In this document: in pieces, positions 37,102 through 45,516 of the stretch | How the letters are laid out: each line of letters starts with the position of its first letter | Numbering within the stretch: position 1 is the stretch's first letter | Origin: Halobacteriovoraceae bacterium | GTDB lineage: Bacteria; Bdellovibrionota; Bacteriovoracia; Bacteriovoracales; Bacteriovoracaceae | Length of the DNA stretch: 64,000 nt | Assembly (NCBI GenBank): GCA_002711995.1 | Contig: PASN01000016.1 | Span: 1 to 64,000 of the forward strand | Reading direction: 5' to 3' | Position numbers and translations under genes: made by a program | The notes under the pieces: generated by a model | The model's input: the letters and a program-made list of their open reading frames with translations, nothing else | Told to the model about the DNA's origin: nothing | Databases searched by the model: none

Positions 37102-37844
37102 AGCTTCTAAAGTTTTTGTTTCTAACTATTTTAACTTCCTGCTCTTTGCATATGGTCAATTCTTCTCGAATTGCTAGTTCATCGGCAACCTACTTATTTA
37201 AAGATCGAACAGGAGAGTTTCTCCTTAAGCGATCGGTTAAAGCTTCCAAATCAAAGATTGTTGTTAAGAGAGAGATTTTTTCTCCCAATGAGCTTAATAG
37301 GCCAGTGGAAAAAACAGTTTCTGTCTCAAAACTGGGAACAGTTAAAACTCCGAATGGTGTTGTGCCTGGCATGAGGCCAGAAGTCTCTCAACACTCAATA
37401 TGGTTTGAAGGCGAAAAATACTTTTCACAATTAAAACTTAGCCTTAAGGAAAAGGCCTTCAATGTTACTATGAAGAGCCCTGAAGAAAAGTGGAGTGGGG
37501 AGACTACAATCAAGTTTCCCGCTGGAAAGATTTTTTGCTTTTTCTCTCAAATTCCAGAATGTGCTAAAAGGTATGGCCTGTTGGATGAAAGAAGCCGTCC
37601 CGTGCAAATTCAGGTTATTTGGGATAACTATCCCTATCACAATGAAATTTATGATAATCTATCTAAGGATGGATTTGAAAAAAGCACCTGGGCCTTTGAC
37701 AGCAATGAAGACGGCCTGGATAGATTTGGCCTTTTGATAGGTCAGCAACTGGTTCTTTATGAATTTGACTCTGAAGATAATTTTGTAAATATGTACTGGG
37801 TGCTTCAAGGTATTTCTATGCAAAAAAGCGAGGAACAAAATTGA
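37098..37844 (+). CDS. Hypothetical lipoprotein
   Basis: I do not recognise this 248-residue protein beyond its lipoprotein signal MKLLKFLFLTILTSCSLHMV (lipobox LTSC, Cys15). The mature part is beta-rich in appearance and has two further Cys (FCFFSQIPECAKRYG), which could form a disulfide in the periplasm. It overlaps the PilZ gene before it (ATGA) and the nagZ gene after it, so all three are translated together. Confidence 0.75.
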   Translation: MKLLKFLFLTILTSCSLHMVNSSRIASSSATYLFKDRTGEFLLKRSVKASKSKIVVKREIFSPNELNRPVEKTVSVSKLGTVKTPNGVVPGMRPEVSQHSIWFEGEKYFSQLKLSLKEKAFNVTMKSPEEKWSGETTIKFPAGKIFCFFSQIPECAKRYGLLDERSRPVQIQVIWDNYPYHNEIYDNLSKDGFEKSTWAFDSNEDGLDRFGLLIGQQLVLYEFDSEDNFVNMYWVLQGISMQKSEEQN

Positions 37845-38908
37845 ATATTAATGAGCTTGGACAATTATTCATTACTGGTTTTGAGTCAATCGCACTTTCA
37901 GAACAAGAGGGTGAGTTTCTAGAATCTAACAATATCGGTGGAGTAATTCTTTTCACTAGAAATTATCAAGATCCAGCGCAACTGGCCGAGTTGGTAAACC
38001 AAATACAAACCAAAAGAGACGAATACCCTCTTTTCATTTCTGTGGATCAAGAGGGTGGAAGAGTGAAGAGGTTTAAGGACAGCTTCATACAGCTTCCTTC
38101 AATGTTAACTCTTGGAAAAAATGATTCTCCGAAACTCACATTTGAACTTCACCAAGCGATGGCAGCAGAACTCTCTGCCTGTGGTATAAATCTTGATTTT
38201 TCTCCCACATGTGACATCTGGACAAATCCTAAAAATACCGTGATTGGTGATCGTGCCTTTGGAGATAATCCCGAGTTGGTGGAGCGTCACGTTAGCGCCG
38301 CCATTAGGGGCTTGCATGCTGGAAATGTTATTGCTTGTGCAAAGCATTTTCCAGGACATGGGAACACCACAAAAGACTCTCATTATGAATTGCCATATGT
38401 AACGGCCGAAATGAACCAACTCGAAAAGATAGAACTAAAACCTTTCATTAAGGCGGCAAAGTCTCGCGTAGAATTTATGATGATGGCGCATTTAATAGTT
38501 GATGCGATTGATCCGGATTTACCCTGCGCTCTAAGCAAGAAGGCCTACGATTTTTGTAGAGAAAGACTTAAATATAAAAAAATCATTGTAACTGATGATA
38601 TGGAGATGCATGCAATCACCAAGCACTTCAGCGTTGAGGAAGCTGCTATAAAAGCTTTAGAGTCTGGTGCTGATATTCTCCTTTATCGCTCAATGGAGCA
38701 GAGTAGTATTGCTTTTAAGGCCGTAAAAGAGGCTGTAAGAAACGGAAGGCTCAAGTTAAAAATGATTGAAGAGAAGATCGAACGTGTAAAGGCGTGTAAA
38801 AAAAGTCATTTCAAAGGTTATGAACCGATATATATCCCTTCAATTGCCAAGGCCTTAAATTCTGAGAATCAGAGTAAGCTTTTAAGCAAAGTTAATTTGG
38901 AAGCATAG
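37841..38908 (+). CDS. nagZ: Beta-N-acetylhexosaminidase NagZ (GH3)
   Basis: This 355-residue cytosolic glycosidase removes GlcNAc from muropeptides during wall recycling. It has the GH3 NagZ motif KHFPGHGNTTKDSHYELP (about 167-184), including the Asp-His dyad DSH, and the nucleophile region IVTDDMEMHAITKHF. It starts with TTG at 37841, overlapping the TGA of the lipoprotein gene; GAGGA lies just upstream. It closes the mreB block. Confidence 0.92.
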   Translation: MNINELGQLFITGFESIALSEQEGEFLESNNIGGVILFTRNYQDPAQLAELVNQIQTKRDEYPLFISVDQEGGRVKRFKDSFIQLPSMLTLGKNDSPKLTFELHQAMAAELSACGINLDFSPTCDIWTNPKNTVIGDRAFGDNPELVERHVSAAIRGLHAGNVIACAKHFPGHGNTTKDSHYELPYVTAEMNQLEKIELKPFIKAAKSRVEFMMMAHLIVDAIDPDLPCALSKKAYDFCRERLKYKKIIVTDDMEMHAITKHFSVEEAAIKALESGADILLYRSMEQSSIAFKAVKEAVRNGRLKLKMIEEKIERVKACKKSHFKGYEPIYIPSIAKALNSENQSKLLSKVNLEA

Positions 38909-38948
38909 AGTAAAAATTTCCCCACCTGCTGTGGCCCTGAAGTCTGGC

Positions 38949-38986
38949 CAAATATTTGATATTATATAGTTGGAGTAAATATTTGG
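38949..38986 (+). promoter_or_regulatory. Direct repeats and -10 box before the TadC/FHA operon
   Basis: CAAATATTTG (38949-38958) recurs as TAAATATTTG about 27 nt later, and TATAGT (38965-38970), five of six matches to a -10 box, lies between them. No convincing -35 is present. The repeats are self-complementary and could bind a regulator. Weak evidence. Confidence 0.3.
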
Positions 38987-38994
38987 AGCACTGA

Positions 38995-40389
38995 ATGGGC
39001 CGCAAAAAGCTTATCTATTTTTTTGTGTTTTTGCTTTCGTTTGTACTAAGCGGATCGAAGGCCTTCGCCCAATGTACTGATGAGTTTGATAGTATAGGCC
39101 TGGACTGTGCTAAAGAAAAACTTGCTGAGGCCGGCGAGATAAAGTTCTTAGTTACAAAGGATCCTAAAAAAACTAAGGGCAAGACATACTTCTTCATTTC
39201 TAAAAATGGGATGCCCGGCAAATTTATAATTCGTTCAACATTTCTTTCCAAAGATGAATGTTCAATCTCATTGGATGTTACAACGTATCTGGGTCAAAGC
39301 TCAATAAGTCCTCCGGGGCATTTTGGAATTTCTAAAAATTATAACACTTGGAGCATGGACAGAGCGGGCTTTGATAAAACAAGCTCTGACGACTTTCGTC
39401 TTTACCAAAAACGTGGGAAGTGTGTATTTGCTTCTAGTGAGGCGACAGGCGTTTTTTACAAAAAGCTTAAGCAACCAGAGCTAATTCAAGGTCGTGACAC
39501 TTTATACTATGCCGGAAACTTTTTAATATTCCTTGCTGTGTTTCTTGTCGCAAGGGCCGTGTTTCAGGATGAAGATAAATTTAAGGCGCAGTCCAAACTT
39601 GAAGACGCCCAGAAAGACGATAAACAAGACGTTCCCAATGATATCGTTTTAAAATACTCAAGGCCTTTCTTCAAAATGTATTTCACTCCTGTTGTCAGTG
39701 GGATGAAAAGTAAAAAGAAAATTAGAGACAAGTACAAACGAAAGCTCGCTTCTGCAGGTTTAAGCAAGGCATTGTCTCCTGAGGATATGTTTGCCTTTAA
39801 GTTGTTTTTGATTATTGGGTTTCCAATTGTATTTCTAGGTCTTAGGGCCTTCCTCGAGGAAAGCTGGCCTTTATCGTTTGTTCCAATAATAAGTGTTCTT
39901 GGCTTCTTCTATCCGGATATGTGGTTGTCTGGAAAAATTGCCAAGAGAAAAGAAGAGCTAATTCAAAATATGCCTTTTATTGTGGATATGCTTGCCTTGT
40001 CGGTTGAAGCTGGACTGGATTTCATGGCGGCGATCCAGAAAGTCTTGGAGAAAGCTCCACCGTCTGCAATGTCTGATGAGTTTGAAATTCTTTTAAAAGA
40101 CACAAAAATTGGTGCGAGTCGAGCTGAAGGACTTAGACAGCTTTCGTGGAGAGCTGACTGTCTGCAAGTTTCATCTTTCACAGCGACTTTAATTGCAGCA
40201 GACGCTGTCGGAGCGTCTGTGGGGCCGATTTTAAAGACCTTGGCCGCTGAAATAAGACAAAAGAGAAGTGCGGACGCGGAAAAGAAGGGTGCCACTGCCG
40301 CAACTAAGATTCTTTTTCCAGTTATGTTTTTAATTATGCCGGCAGTTGGACTGGTTATTATGGCACCTATTTTTTTACAATTGATGTGA
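38995..40389 (+). CDS. TadC-like T2SF protein with secreted N-terminal domain
   Basis: This 464-residue protein ends in a TadC-type T2SF domain (about 300-464) with RKEELIQNMPFIVDMLALSV, EAGLDFMAAIQKVLEKAP and GASVGPILKTLAAEIRQKRS, plus several membrane helices (about 169-190, 262-310 and 440-464). TadC is an inner-membrane platform subunit of Tad/Flp pili. Unusually it starts with a cleavable-looking signal peptide (KLIYFFVFLLSFVLSGSKAF) and a domain of about 130 residues with several Cys that would be periplasmic. It heads a tightly packed operon with DUF192, FHA and PP2C genes; no TadA or TadB is in the window. Confidence 0.85.
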   Translation: MGRKKLIYFFVFLLSFVLSGSKAFAQCTDEFDSIGLDCAKEKLAEAGEIKFLVTKDPKKTKGKTYFFISKNGMPGKFIIRSTFLSKDECSISLDVTTYLGQSSISPPGHFGISKNYNTWSMDRAGFDKTSSDDFRLYQKRGKCVFASSEATGVFYKKLKQPELIQGRDTLYYAGNFLIFLAVFLVARAVFQDEDKFKAQSKLEDAQKDDKQDVPNDIVLKYSRPFFKMYFTPVVSGMKSKKKIRDKYKRKLASAGLSKALSPEDMFAFKLFLIIGFPIVFLGLRAFLEESWPLSFVPIISVLGFFYPDMWLSGKIAKRKEELIQNMPFIVDMLALSVEAGLDFMAAIQKVLEKAPPSAMSDEFEILLKDTKIGASRAEGLRQLSWRADCLQVSSFTATLIAADAVGASVGPILKTLAAEIRQKRSADAEKKGATAATKILFPVMFLIMPAVGLVIMAPIFLQLM

Positions 40390-40398
40390 TGGAGACAA

Positions 40399-40743
40399 AT
40401 GAGAATTGTGCATAAAAAAACGAACAAGGTGATTGCTTCCCAAGTGAGAGTGGCAAACACCTTCCTTTCTAGATTGAAAGGTCTAATGTTTATAAAACAA
40501 ATGAAAGGGTTTGACGCAATGTTGATTGAGAACACAAATTCAGTGCACAACTGCTTTGTTAGATTTTCAATCGACCTAATTTTTATAAACTCTGAATGGA
40601 AAATTGTGAAGATCGTTAAAAATTTCAGGCCATGGCGATTTAGCTGGATTTATTTCAAGGCAAGACATGTTTTAGAACTTCCGGCCGGCTCCGTTGGAGA
40701 TGAGATCCAGACAGGGGATTATTTGGAGGCGCAAGGTGTATAA
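40399..40743 (+). CDS. DUF192 protein
   Basis: This 114-residue protein matches the DUF192 pattern: RLKGLMFIKQMKGFDAMLIE, NTNSVHNCFVRFSIDLIFIN and ARHVLELPAGSVGDEIQTGD. Function of the family is unknown; members are often secreted, but this one lacks a signal peptide. DUF192 genes occur next to Tad/Flp genes in other bacteria as far as I recall, which fits the TadC neighbour. It overlaps the next gene by 8 nt. Confidence 0.85.
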   Translation: MRIVHKKTNKVIASQVRVANTFLSRLKGLMFIKQMKGFDAMLIENTNSVHNCFVRFSIDLIFINSEWKIVKIVKNFRPWRFSWIYFKARHVLELPAGSVGDEIQTGDYLEAQGV

Positions 40744-42304
40744 ATTAGTGGCCGTCGGAGGGAAACTTCGTGGAGCCGAAATTCAATTAAATGAAGGTGA
40801 AAATGTCCTTGGTAGAGGACTTGATGTTGATCACCCACTCAAAGTGGCGGGAGTTTCAAAGCGTCACATGTCCATCAATGTGAATGGAGACACTTGCTAT
40901 GTCCAAGACCTTGGATCCTCGAATGGCACTTTCGTTAATGGCAAACTTGTAAAGAATCAAACGGTAAAGGGCGGAGACAAAATTGCGATTCCCAATGTGA
41001 TCTTTCAAGTGGTCTATGTGAAAGAGAAAAAGGTCATTATTACCAAAAAAGTGGCCAAAGTTGATGAGGGAGGCGAGGACTCTATTGAGTTCAGAGATGT
41101 TGCTCCAAAAGATTTCATTGGAAGAGTAAAATATTTTTTCAAACACAAAATCATGTCTGTTGTTTACAGTTTTAATGAGCAATATGAGTGGAGTGTTCTC
41201 TTAGGTATTATTCTTTTTGTTTTTGTATGTACGAATATAGGTCTAACTATTGGTCCTGTTTTACATGATGGAAAAGAGCTTTTAAAAAATGAAATTGTGG
41301 CAAGGGGTGGTCAATACGCCGAAGAGGTTGCGAGATTTAACAGAGCGGCCCTTAGTCGAGGAGACCTAAATAGACTGAACACAAACTTTTTAGAAAACTC
41401 CGCCGAGGATGTGAAGTCCTATGAGCTTTTTGATTTGGAGGGGCGGATCGTTCGCCCTGTGGGAAAGTTAAACTCGTATGTTGAAGATGCTTTTTCCGTT
41501 AAGGCCTGGAAGCAAATTTTAGGAGGCGGGGAAAACGCTCTAAGAAAAACTATTTATGAAGTTGTAGGGGATGGAGAGATAGGTATTGGGAAGGCCATCC
41601 TTGCATATGACACCAACACAGGTAAAGAGGAGCCCGTTGGAATTATTGCAATTCGGTTTAAACCAAGATCCTGGGCGGCACAAGCGGCGAATCAGTCAGG
41701 GTCATATCTAGAAGAATTGATCATTACTTGCATTGTGGGCGTAATCTTTTTTGGCATTGTTTACTACATGACCACTAGGCCTTTGGAGCTCATGAGAATT
41801 CAAATAGAAGAGGTCCTGAGAGGTAAGCGAAAAGAGCTTCAATTGCCAATTCTATTTGATGAGATTCAACCGCTGAACAATACTGTAAATTCTATTCTCC
41901 AAAGACTTAAAGAGCTTCAGAGCGAAGATGGCGGCGACTTTGTGGAAATAGAAGAAGATGGACCTTACGTTAGAAGCCTTTACGAGTTCATGCAAGGCGC
42001 TCAAGGTCCAGTGATGGTGCTCAACTCTGAAAAGCTAATTGAGCATATAAACTCTGAAGGCGAGGACTTAACTGGTATGAGAGAAAGTTCCTCTGCGGGA
42101 ACCAGTCTACTGGACTCTGCCAGGGACCAAGGCTTCGCTGCGACTGTAATTGATTTATGCGATCAGTCCGCCAACAATGAAGGAACAAGCCAAAGCGAGA
42201 TGTATGAGCTAACAGGCAAAAGCTATATGATTCACGTCTCTTCTCTTTTAGGCAAAGATAATTTTGCCAAGGCCTTCTATGTAACATTTGTGGAGGATGA
42301 ATAA
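40736..42304 (+). CDS. Transmembrane FHA-domain sensor protein
   Basis: This 522-residue protein has a cytosolic FHA domain (about 1-95; NVLGRGLDVDHPLKVAGVSK, RHMSINV and LGSSNGTFVNG), a membrane helix (about 152-172), an extracytoplasmic segment of about 150 residues, a second helix (about 326-347), a HAMP-like stretch (TTRPLELMRIQIEEVLRGKR) and a PAS-like end (about 405-522). There is no kinase or methylation domain. The start is GTG 40736, set by GGAGG (40725-40729) 6 nt upstream; a longer TTG-started reading has no such site. It probably links an outside signal to a phospho-threonine partner. Confidence 0.78.
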   Translation: MYKLVAVGGKLRGAEIQLNEGENVLGRGLDVDHPLKVAGVSKRHMSINVNGDTCYVQDLGSSNGTFVNGKLVKNQTVKGGDKIAIPNVIFQVVYVKEKKVIITKKVAKVDEGGEDSIEFRDVAPKDFIGRVKYFFKHKIMSVVYSFNEQYEWSVLLGIILFVFVCTNIGLTIGPVLHDGKELLKNEIVARGGQYAEEVARFNRAALSRGDLNRLNTNFLENSAEDVKSYELFDLEGRIVRPVGKLNSYVEDAFSVKAWKQILGGGENALRKTIYEVVGDGEIGIGKAILAYDTNTGKEEPVGIIAIRFKPRSWAAQAANQSGSYLEELIITCIVGVIFFGIVYYMTTRPLELMRIQIEEVLRGKRKELQLPILFDEIQPLNNTVNSILQRLKELQSEDGGDFVEIEEDGPYVRSLYEFMQGAQGPVMVLNSEKLIEHINSEGEDLTGMRESSSAGTSLLDSARDQGFAATVIDLCDQSANNEGTSQSEMYELTGKSYMIHVSSLLGKDNFAKAFYVTFVEDE

Positions 42305-42308
42305 GATA

Positions 42309-43286
42309 ATGGGCGGCGCGGTTAAAATTCTCAAGCACTACGAGATGCCAAAGCAAAAAGGCGAGTATTTTCGCTTGGTCTGCCTTAACGGCAAGAACAA
42401 AGGGCTTGCTTATCTCCTTGCCGAAAATAGGGTGGTCATGGGAAGAGGAGAAAAGGCCCATATTAAGGTTCATGATTTAAAGTCTTCGAGAGAGCATGCT
42501 GAAGTTGTAAAAGTCGGCGCAAGTTACGTCATTACAGACCTTGGGTCTCAAAATGGTGTTGTTGTAAATGATTTGAAAATCAAACAACACTCCTTGGGAC
42601 AAGATGATAAAATTATCATTGGCACCACCGTTTACAAGTTTGAAAGATTTGAAGTCACTGAGGATAAAGAAAAGAAAAAAACAAAGAAAAAAGAAGAGAA
42701 GGTGTTCGAGGATGAGACTTTTGAAGAAAAAAAGTCAAAGCTCACCCCTGTTTTGTCAGGAGTTGCCGTACTTGCCTTGCTGGTGTTGTTCTTAGATTCA
42801 CCTGAAAAATCAAAGACGGAAACCAAACGATCCAGCGCCAATTATAAAGTAAATGAAGTTTCCGATCCTTTTATAAACACATTAAAGCGTAAAAAAGCTG
42901 AAGATAAGAGAAACAAAGAGAAGTTGAATATATATTTTCAAAAAGGACTCCGAGAATTTAGAGAGGGGAACTTCTTTAGGGCCATAGCTGAGTTTGAGCA
43001 TGCCCTTTCATGGAGCCCTAATGACGGCCTTGCGCAATTTTACCTCAGAAAGACTAAGGAGGCCTTGGACAATTCGATTGAAGAAATGTTTATAAAGGCC
43101 AAAAGGGACGAGGAGTCCTTAAAGTACCAAAACGCCGCCGTCTCTTACTGCGCAATACTTAGGCTCTTGCACCGATACCCTGAAGATGACCGCTTTGTTA
43201 ACGCAAAAGAAAGTATCTCTAGACTGGAAGAAAAGCTTGGCTATGAAGAAGGTCAGATCGAATGCGCGGAGGAGGTTGGAAAATGA
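42309..43286 (+). CDS. Membrane-anchored FHA protein with TPR-like tail
   Basis: This 325-residue protein has an FHA domain (about 20-110; RVVMGRGEKAHIKVHDLKSS, REHAEVV and LGSQNGVVVND), a Lys/Glu-rich linker, one membrane helix (about 147-166; PVLSGVAVLALLVLFLD) and a TPR-like C-terminus with QKGLREFREGNFFRAIAEFE. The C-terminal part would face the periplasm. ATG 42309 is used with GGAGG 42292-42296; ATG 42297 directly abuts this site and is less likely. It overlaps the next gene by 4 nt. Confidence 0.78.
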   Translation: MGGAVKILKHYEMPKQKGEYFRLVCLNGKNKGLAYLLAENRVVMGRGEKAHIKVHDLKSSREHAEVVKVGASYVITDLGSQNGVVVNDLKIKQHSLGQDDKIIIGTTVYKFERFEVTEDKEKKKTKKKEEKVFEDETFEEKKSKLTPVLSGVAVLALLVLFLDSPEKSKTETKRSSANYKVNEVSDPFINTLKRKKAEDKRNKEKLNIYFQKGLREFREGNFFRAIAEFEHALSWSPNDGLAQFYLRKTKEALDNSIEEMFIKAKRDEESLKYQNAAVSYCAILRLLHRYPEDDRFVNAKESISRLEEKLGYEEGQIECAEEVGK

Positions 43287-45514
43287 AGTTTGAAATTTTT
43301 AAAGACTCCCGCAAGTTATCTGAGTTGGAAGTGCCACTTCTGGAACTGCAAAATGGTGGTGAGATCTATGTGGGTAGATCTGATGACTGCCATATTGTTT
43401 TGGATGATCAACAAGTTTCAAGGCATCACGCAATGATTTCCTTGAAGGATGGTGAGCTAAACATAAAAAGACTCTCTGACATGGGGGCTGTTAGCATTAA
43501 TGGTGTTGGTCAAAAAGAGTCCGTTATCAAAGAAGGGGACAAGGTTTCCATTTTGGACTATCTAATTCTAGCAAAAGATTTTCCAGTCCAAGTGGAAGAA
43601 AACACCTCTCCTCTTCTAGATGAACCAACAACAATCATGGAATCCCCAGTGCCTGATTTAGAAGATGATATTCCAGAGCCAGAACCCATTGAGGATCCTA
43701 CGGAGGTTCTCAGTGAGAGCGAAGAAGAAGCTCCTGTTGAGGAGGAAGTTGAAGGGGATGATGAAGACTCAAGCTTTGCTGAAGAGGAGCCTTCTGAAGA
43801 TGATGAATTCGGTGGAGGTTTTGAGGACAGTAATTCCTTTTCAGAGGATGCTTCGGAAGACACAGAATCCGAGGATGGCTTTGATGAAGATATGGGATTT
43901 GGCGCAGAATCAGACGGATTTTCTGATGATGCTGGATTTGGGGGGGATGACGAAGACTCCACTCAAGTCTACCAATCATTTGCAAAGTACTATCTGATCA
44001 TCGACGGAGAGTATGCACCTTTTGATAAATTTCAAATTGAAGACTCTGAAGTTTACATTGGTAGAGATGCTGAGAAATGCCAAATTGTGCTGAACGATCC
44101 TGAAGTTTCCGGGCGACACGCCCTCATCAAAAAGACGATGGTTAATTGTTCAATCGAAGATTTGGACTCCTCCAATGGAACAATGTTTAATGGAGAGAGG
44201 ATCAACAAGTCAGAGCTTGGCAATAACGATAATTTTCAAATTGGTTCAACGATATTCACAGTAAAAATTCAATCTGACTTAATTGAGTCTGAAAAAGATA
44301 TGCTCATGCCAGTCGACGAAGATCAAGAAGTTGAAGTCGAAGAAGTGGTTGAGGAAGAGGTTGACTATAACGAGCTCGACTCTGGAGAAGGTGGGGAGTT
44401 TGGTGTTGAGCCCGCAGAGGAGAAAAGTCTCTTCAAGAGAATTTGGAAGGATCCTAAGAAGAAAAGAATTGCGATCGTAGTCGGACTCCTGCTCGTCGTC
44501 TTGCTTTTAAGTGAAGAGGAGACTGGGAAGAAGCCAGCTTCAAAGGCAAAAGATAAAAAGGCAGAGCAGGCAAAAGTTCAAGAAAAGAAGCCTGTTGAAA
44601 AAAGGGAGCTCTCACCAGAGGTCATTGAAAAGCTGGAGGAAAACTACGCTCTTGCTCTCTCTAAATATGAAGGAGGAGAGTATTATGAGGCCAAGGAATA
44701 TTTAGAAATTATTCGCACTATTGATCCAAGTTACAAGGACACAGAAACTCTTAGAAAGCTTGTTCAACAAGGGCATGAGGAGCTATTAAGACTCAAAGCC
44801 GAAGAGCAGGCCGAAAAAGAAAGAAAAAAGCGTCAATTGAAAGTAAAAGCTTTGCTTGAAAAGGCACAAGAGGCCGTTCGCAAAAGAGAGGTCGCGGTAG
44901 CTGAAAGCTTATTTAATCAAATTTTAGAACTGGATCCCGAGAATATGGATGTGCCACAGCTAAAGCTGGAAATTGAGGCCTATCAAGCAGCCGAAAGAAA
45001 GAAAAGGGAGGAGGCGCAAAGAAGGAAGGCCTTGAGAAAGGCCATGCTGGACGCTCTGAGTCCTGGTAAGACATTATTTTTAAAAGAAGAGTGGTATAAG
45101 GCAATTGATCGCCTCACAAAATTCACTCAAAAGCCCAATATCGATGAAGACCTTATGAAAGAGGCGACTGAAATGCTTAAAGAGGCCAAGGTGAACCTTT
45201 CGGCACAAATAAACCCACTTCTTGGTAGAGCAAGATCTTACAGAGAAGGCCAAGACCTGAAGAGGGCATATGAAACTTATGGAGAAGTTTTAAAGTATGA
45301 CCCATCAAATGAAGAGGCCTTGACTGAGAGGGAAAAGATATTTGACTCACTTAGAACAAGATCAATGAAAGTTTATAGAGAGGCCTTAATCTCTGAAAGT
45401 CTAAGTTTATTTGAAGAAGCCAGAGAGAAGTTTGAGGAGGTTCAGCAAATATCTCCAGTCAACAGTGAATACTATAATAAGGCCACTGAGCGCCTAAAAA
45501 ACTATTTGGAGTAG
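43283..45514 (+). CDS. Double-FHA membrane protein with acidic linker and TPR/coiled-coil tail
   Basis: This 743-residue protein has FHA-1 (about 15-100; IYVGRSDDCHIVLDDQQVSR), a very acidic low-complexity linker (about 108-230), FHA-2 (about 238-335; VYIGRDAEKCQIVLNDPEVS and LDSSNGTMFNG), a second acidic stretch, one membrane helix (about 393-411; IAIVVGLLLVVLLL) and a helical, TPR-like tail (about 430-743) rich in EAxxxxEEA-type repeats. Both FHA domains keep the Gly-Arg, Ser-x-x-His and Asn-Gly residues for phospho-threonine binding. ATG 43283 overlaps the previous stop and has GGAGG upstream. Confidence 0.8.
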   Translation: MKFEIFKDSRKLSELEVPLLELQNGGEIYVGRSDDCHIVLDDQQVSRHHAMISLKDGELNIKRLSDMGAVSINGVGQKESVIKEGDKVSILDYLILAKDFPVQVEENTSPLLDEPTTIMESPVPDLEDDIPEPEPIEDPTEVLSESEEEAPVEEEVEGDDEDSSFAEEEPSEDDEFGGGFEDSNSFSEDASEDTESEDGFDEDMGFGAESDGFSDDAGFGGDDEDSTQVYQSFAKYYLIIDGEYAPFDKFQIEDSEVYIGRDAEKCQIVLNDPEVSGRHALIKKTMVNCSIEDLDSSNGTMFNGERINKSELGNNDNFQIGSTIFTVKIQSDLIESEKDMLMPVDEDQEVEVEEVVEEEVDYNELDSGEGGEFGVEPAEEKSLFKRIWKDPKKKRIAIVVGLLLVVLLLSEEETGKKPASKAKDKKAEQAKVQEKKPVEKRELSPEVIEKLEENYALALSKYEGGEYYEAKEYLEIIRTIDPSYKDTETLRKLVQQGHEELLRLKAEEQAEKERKKRQLKVKALLEKAQEAVRKREVAVAESLFNQILELDPENMDVPQLKLEIEAYQAAERKKREEAQRRKALRKAMLDALSPGKTLFLKEEWYKAIDRLTKFTQKPNIDEDLMKEATEMLKEAKVNLSAQINPLLGRARSYREGQDLKRAYETYGEVLKYDPSNEEALTEREKIFDSLRTRSMKVYREALISESLSLFEEAREKFEEVQQISPVNSEYYNKATERLKNYLE

Positions 45515-45516
45515 TT

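Noticed and set aside
39963-40550. 195-codon frame antisense to TadC and DUF192
   Set aside because: It lies fully over two well-supported genes on the other strand, and its composition reflects their codons.
40694-40735. Longer TTG start of the FHA sensor
   Set aside because: The GTG at 40736 has GGAGG at 6 nt, while the longer version adds a stretch read in another frame of DUF192.
43558-43962. 134-codon Ser/Pro-rich frame antisense to the acidic FHA linker
   Set aside because: It is the mirror of GAA/GAT-rich codons; the Ser-rich composition is a by-product.
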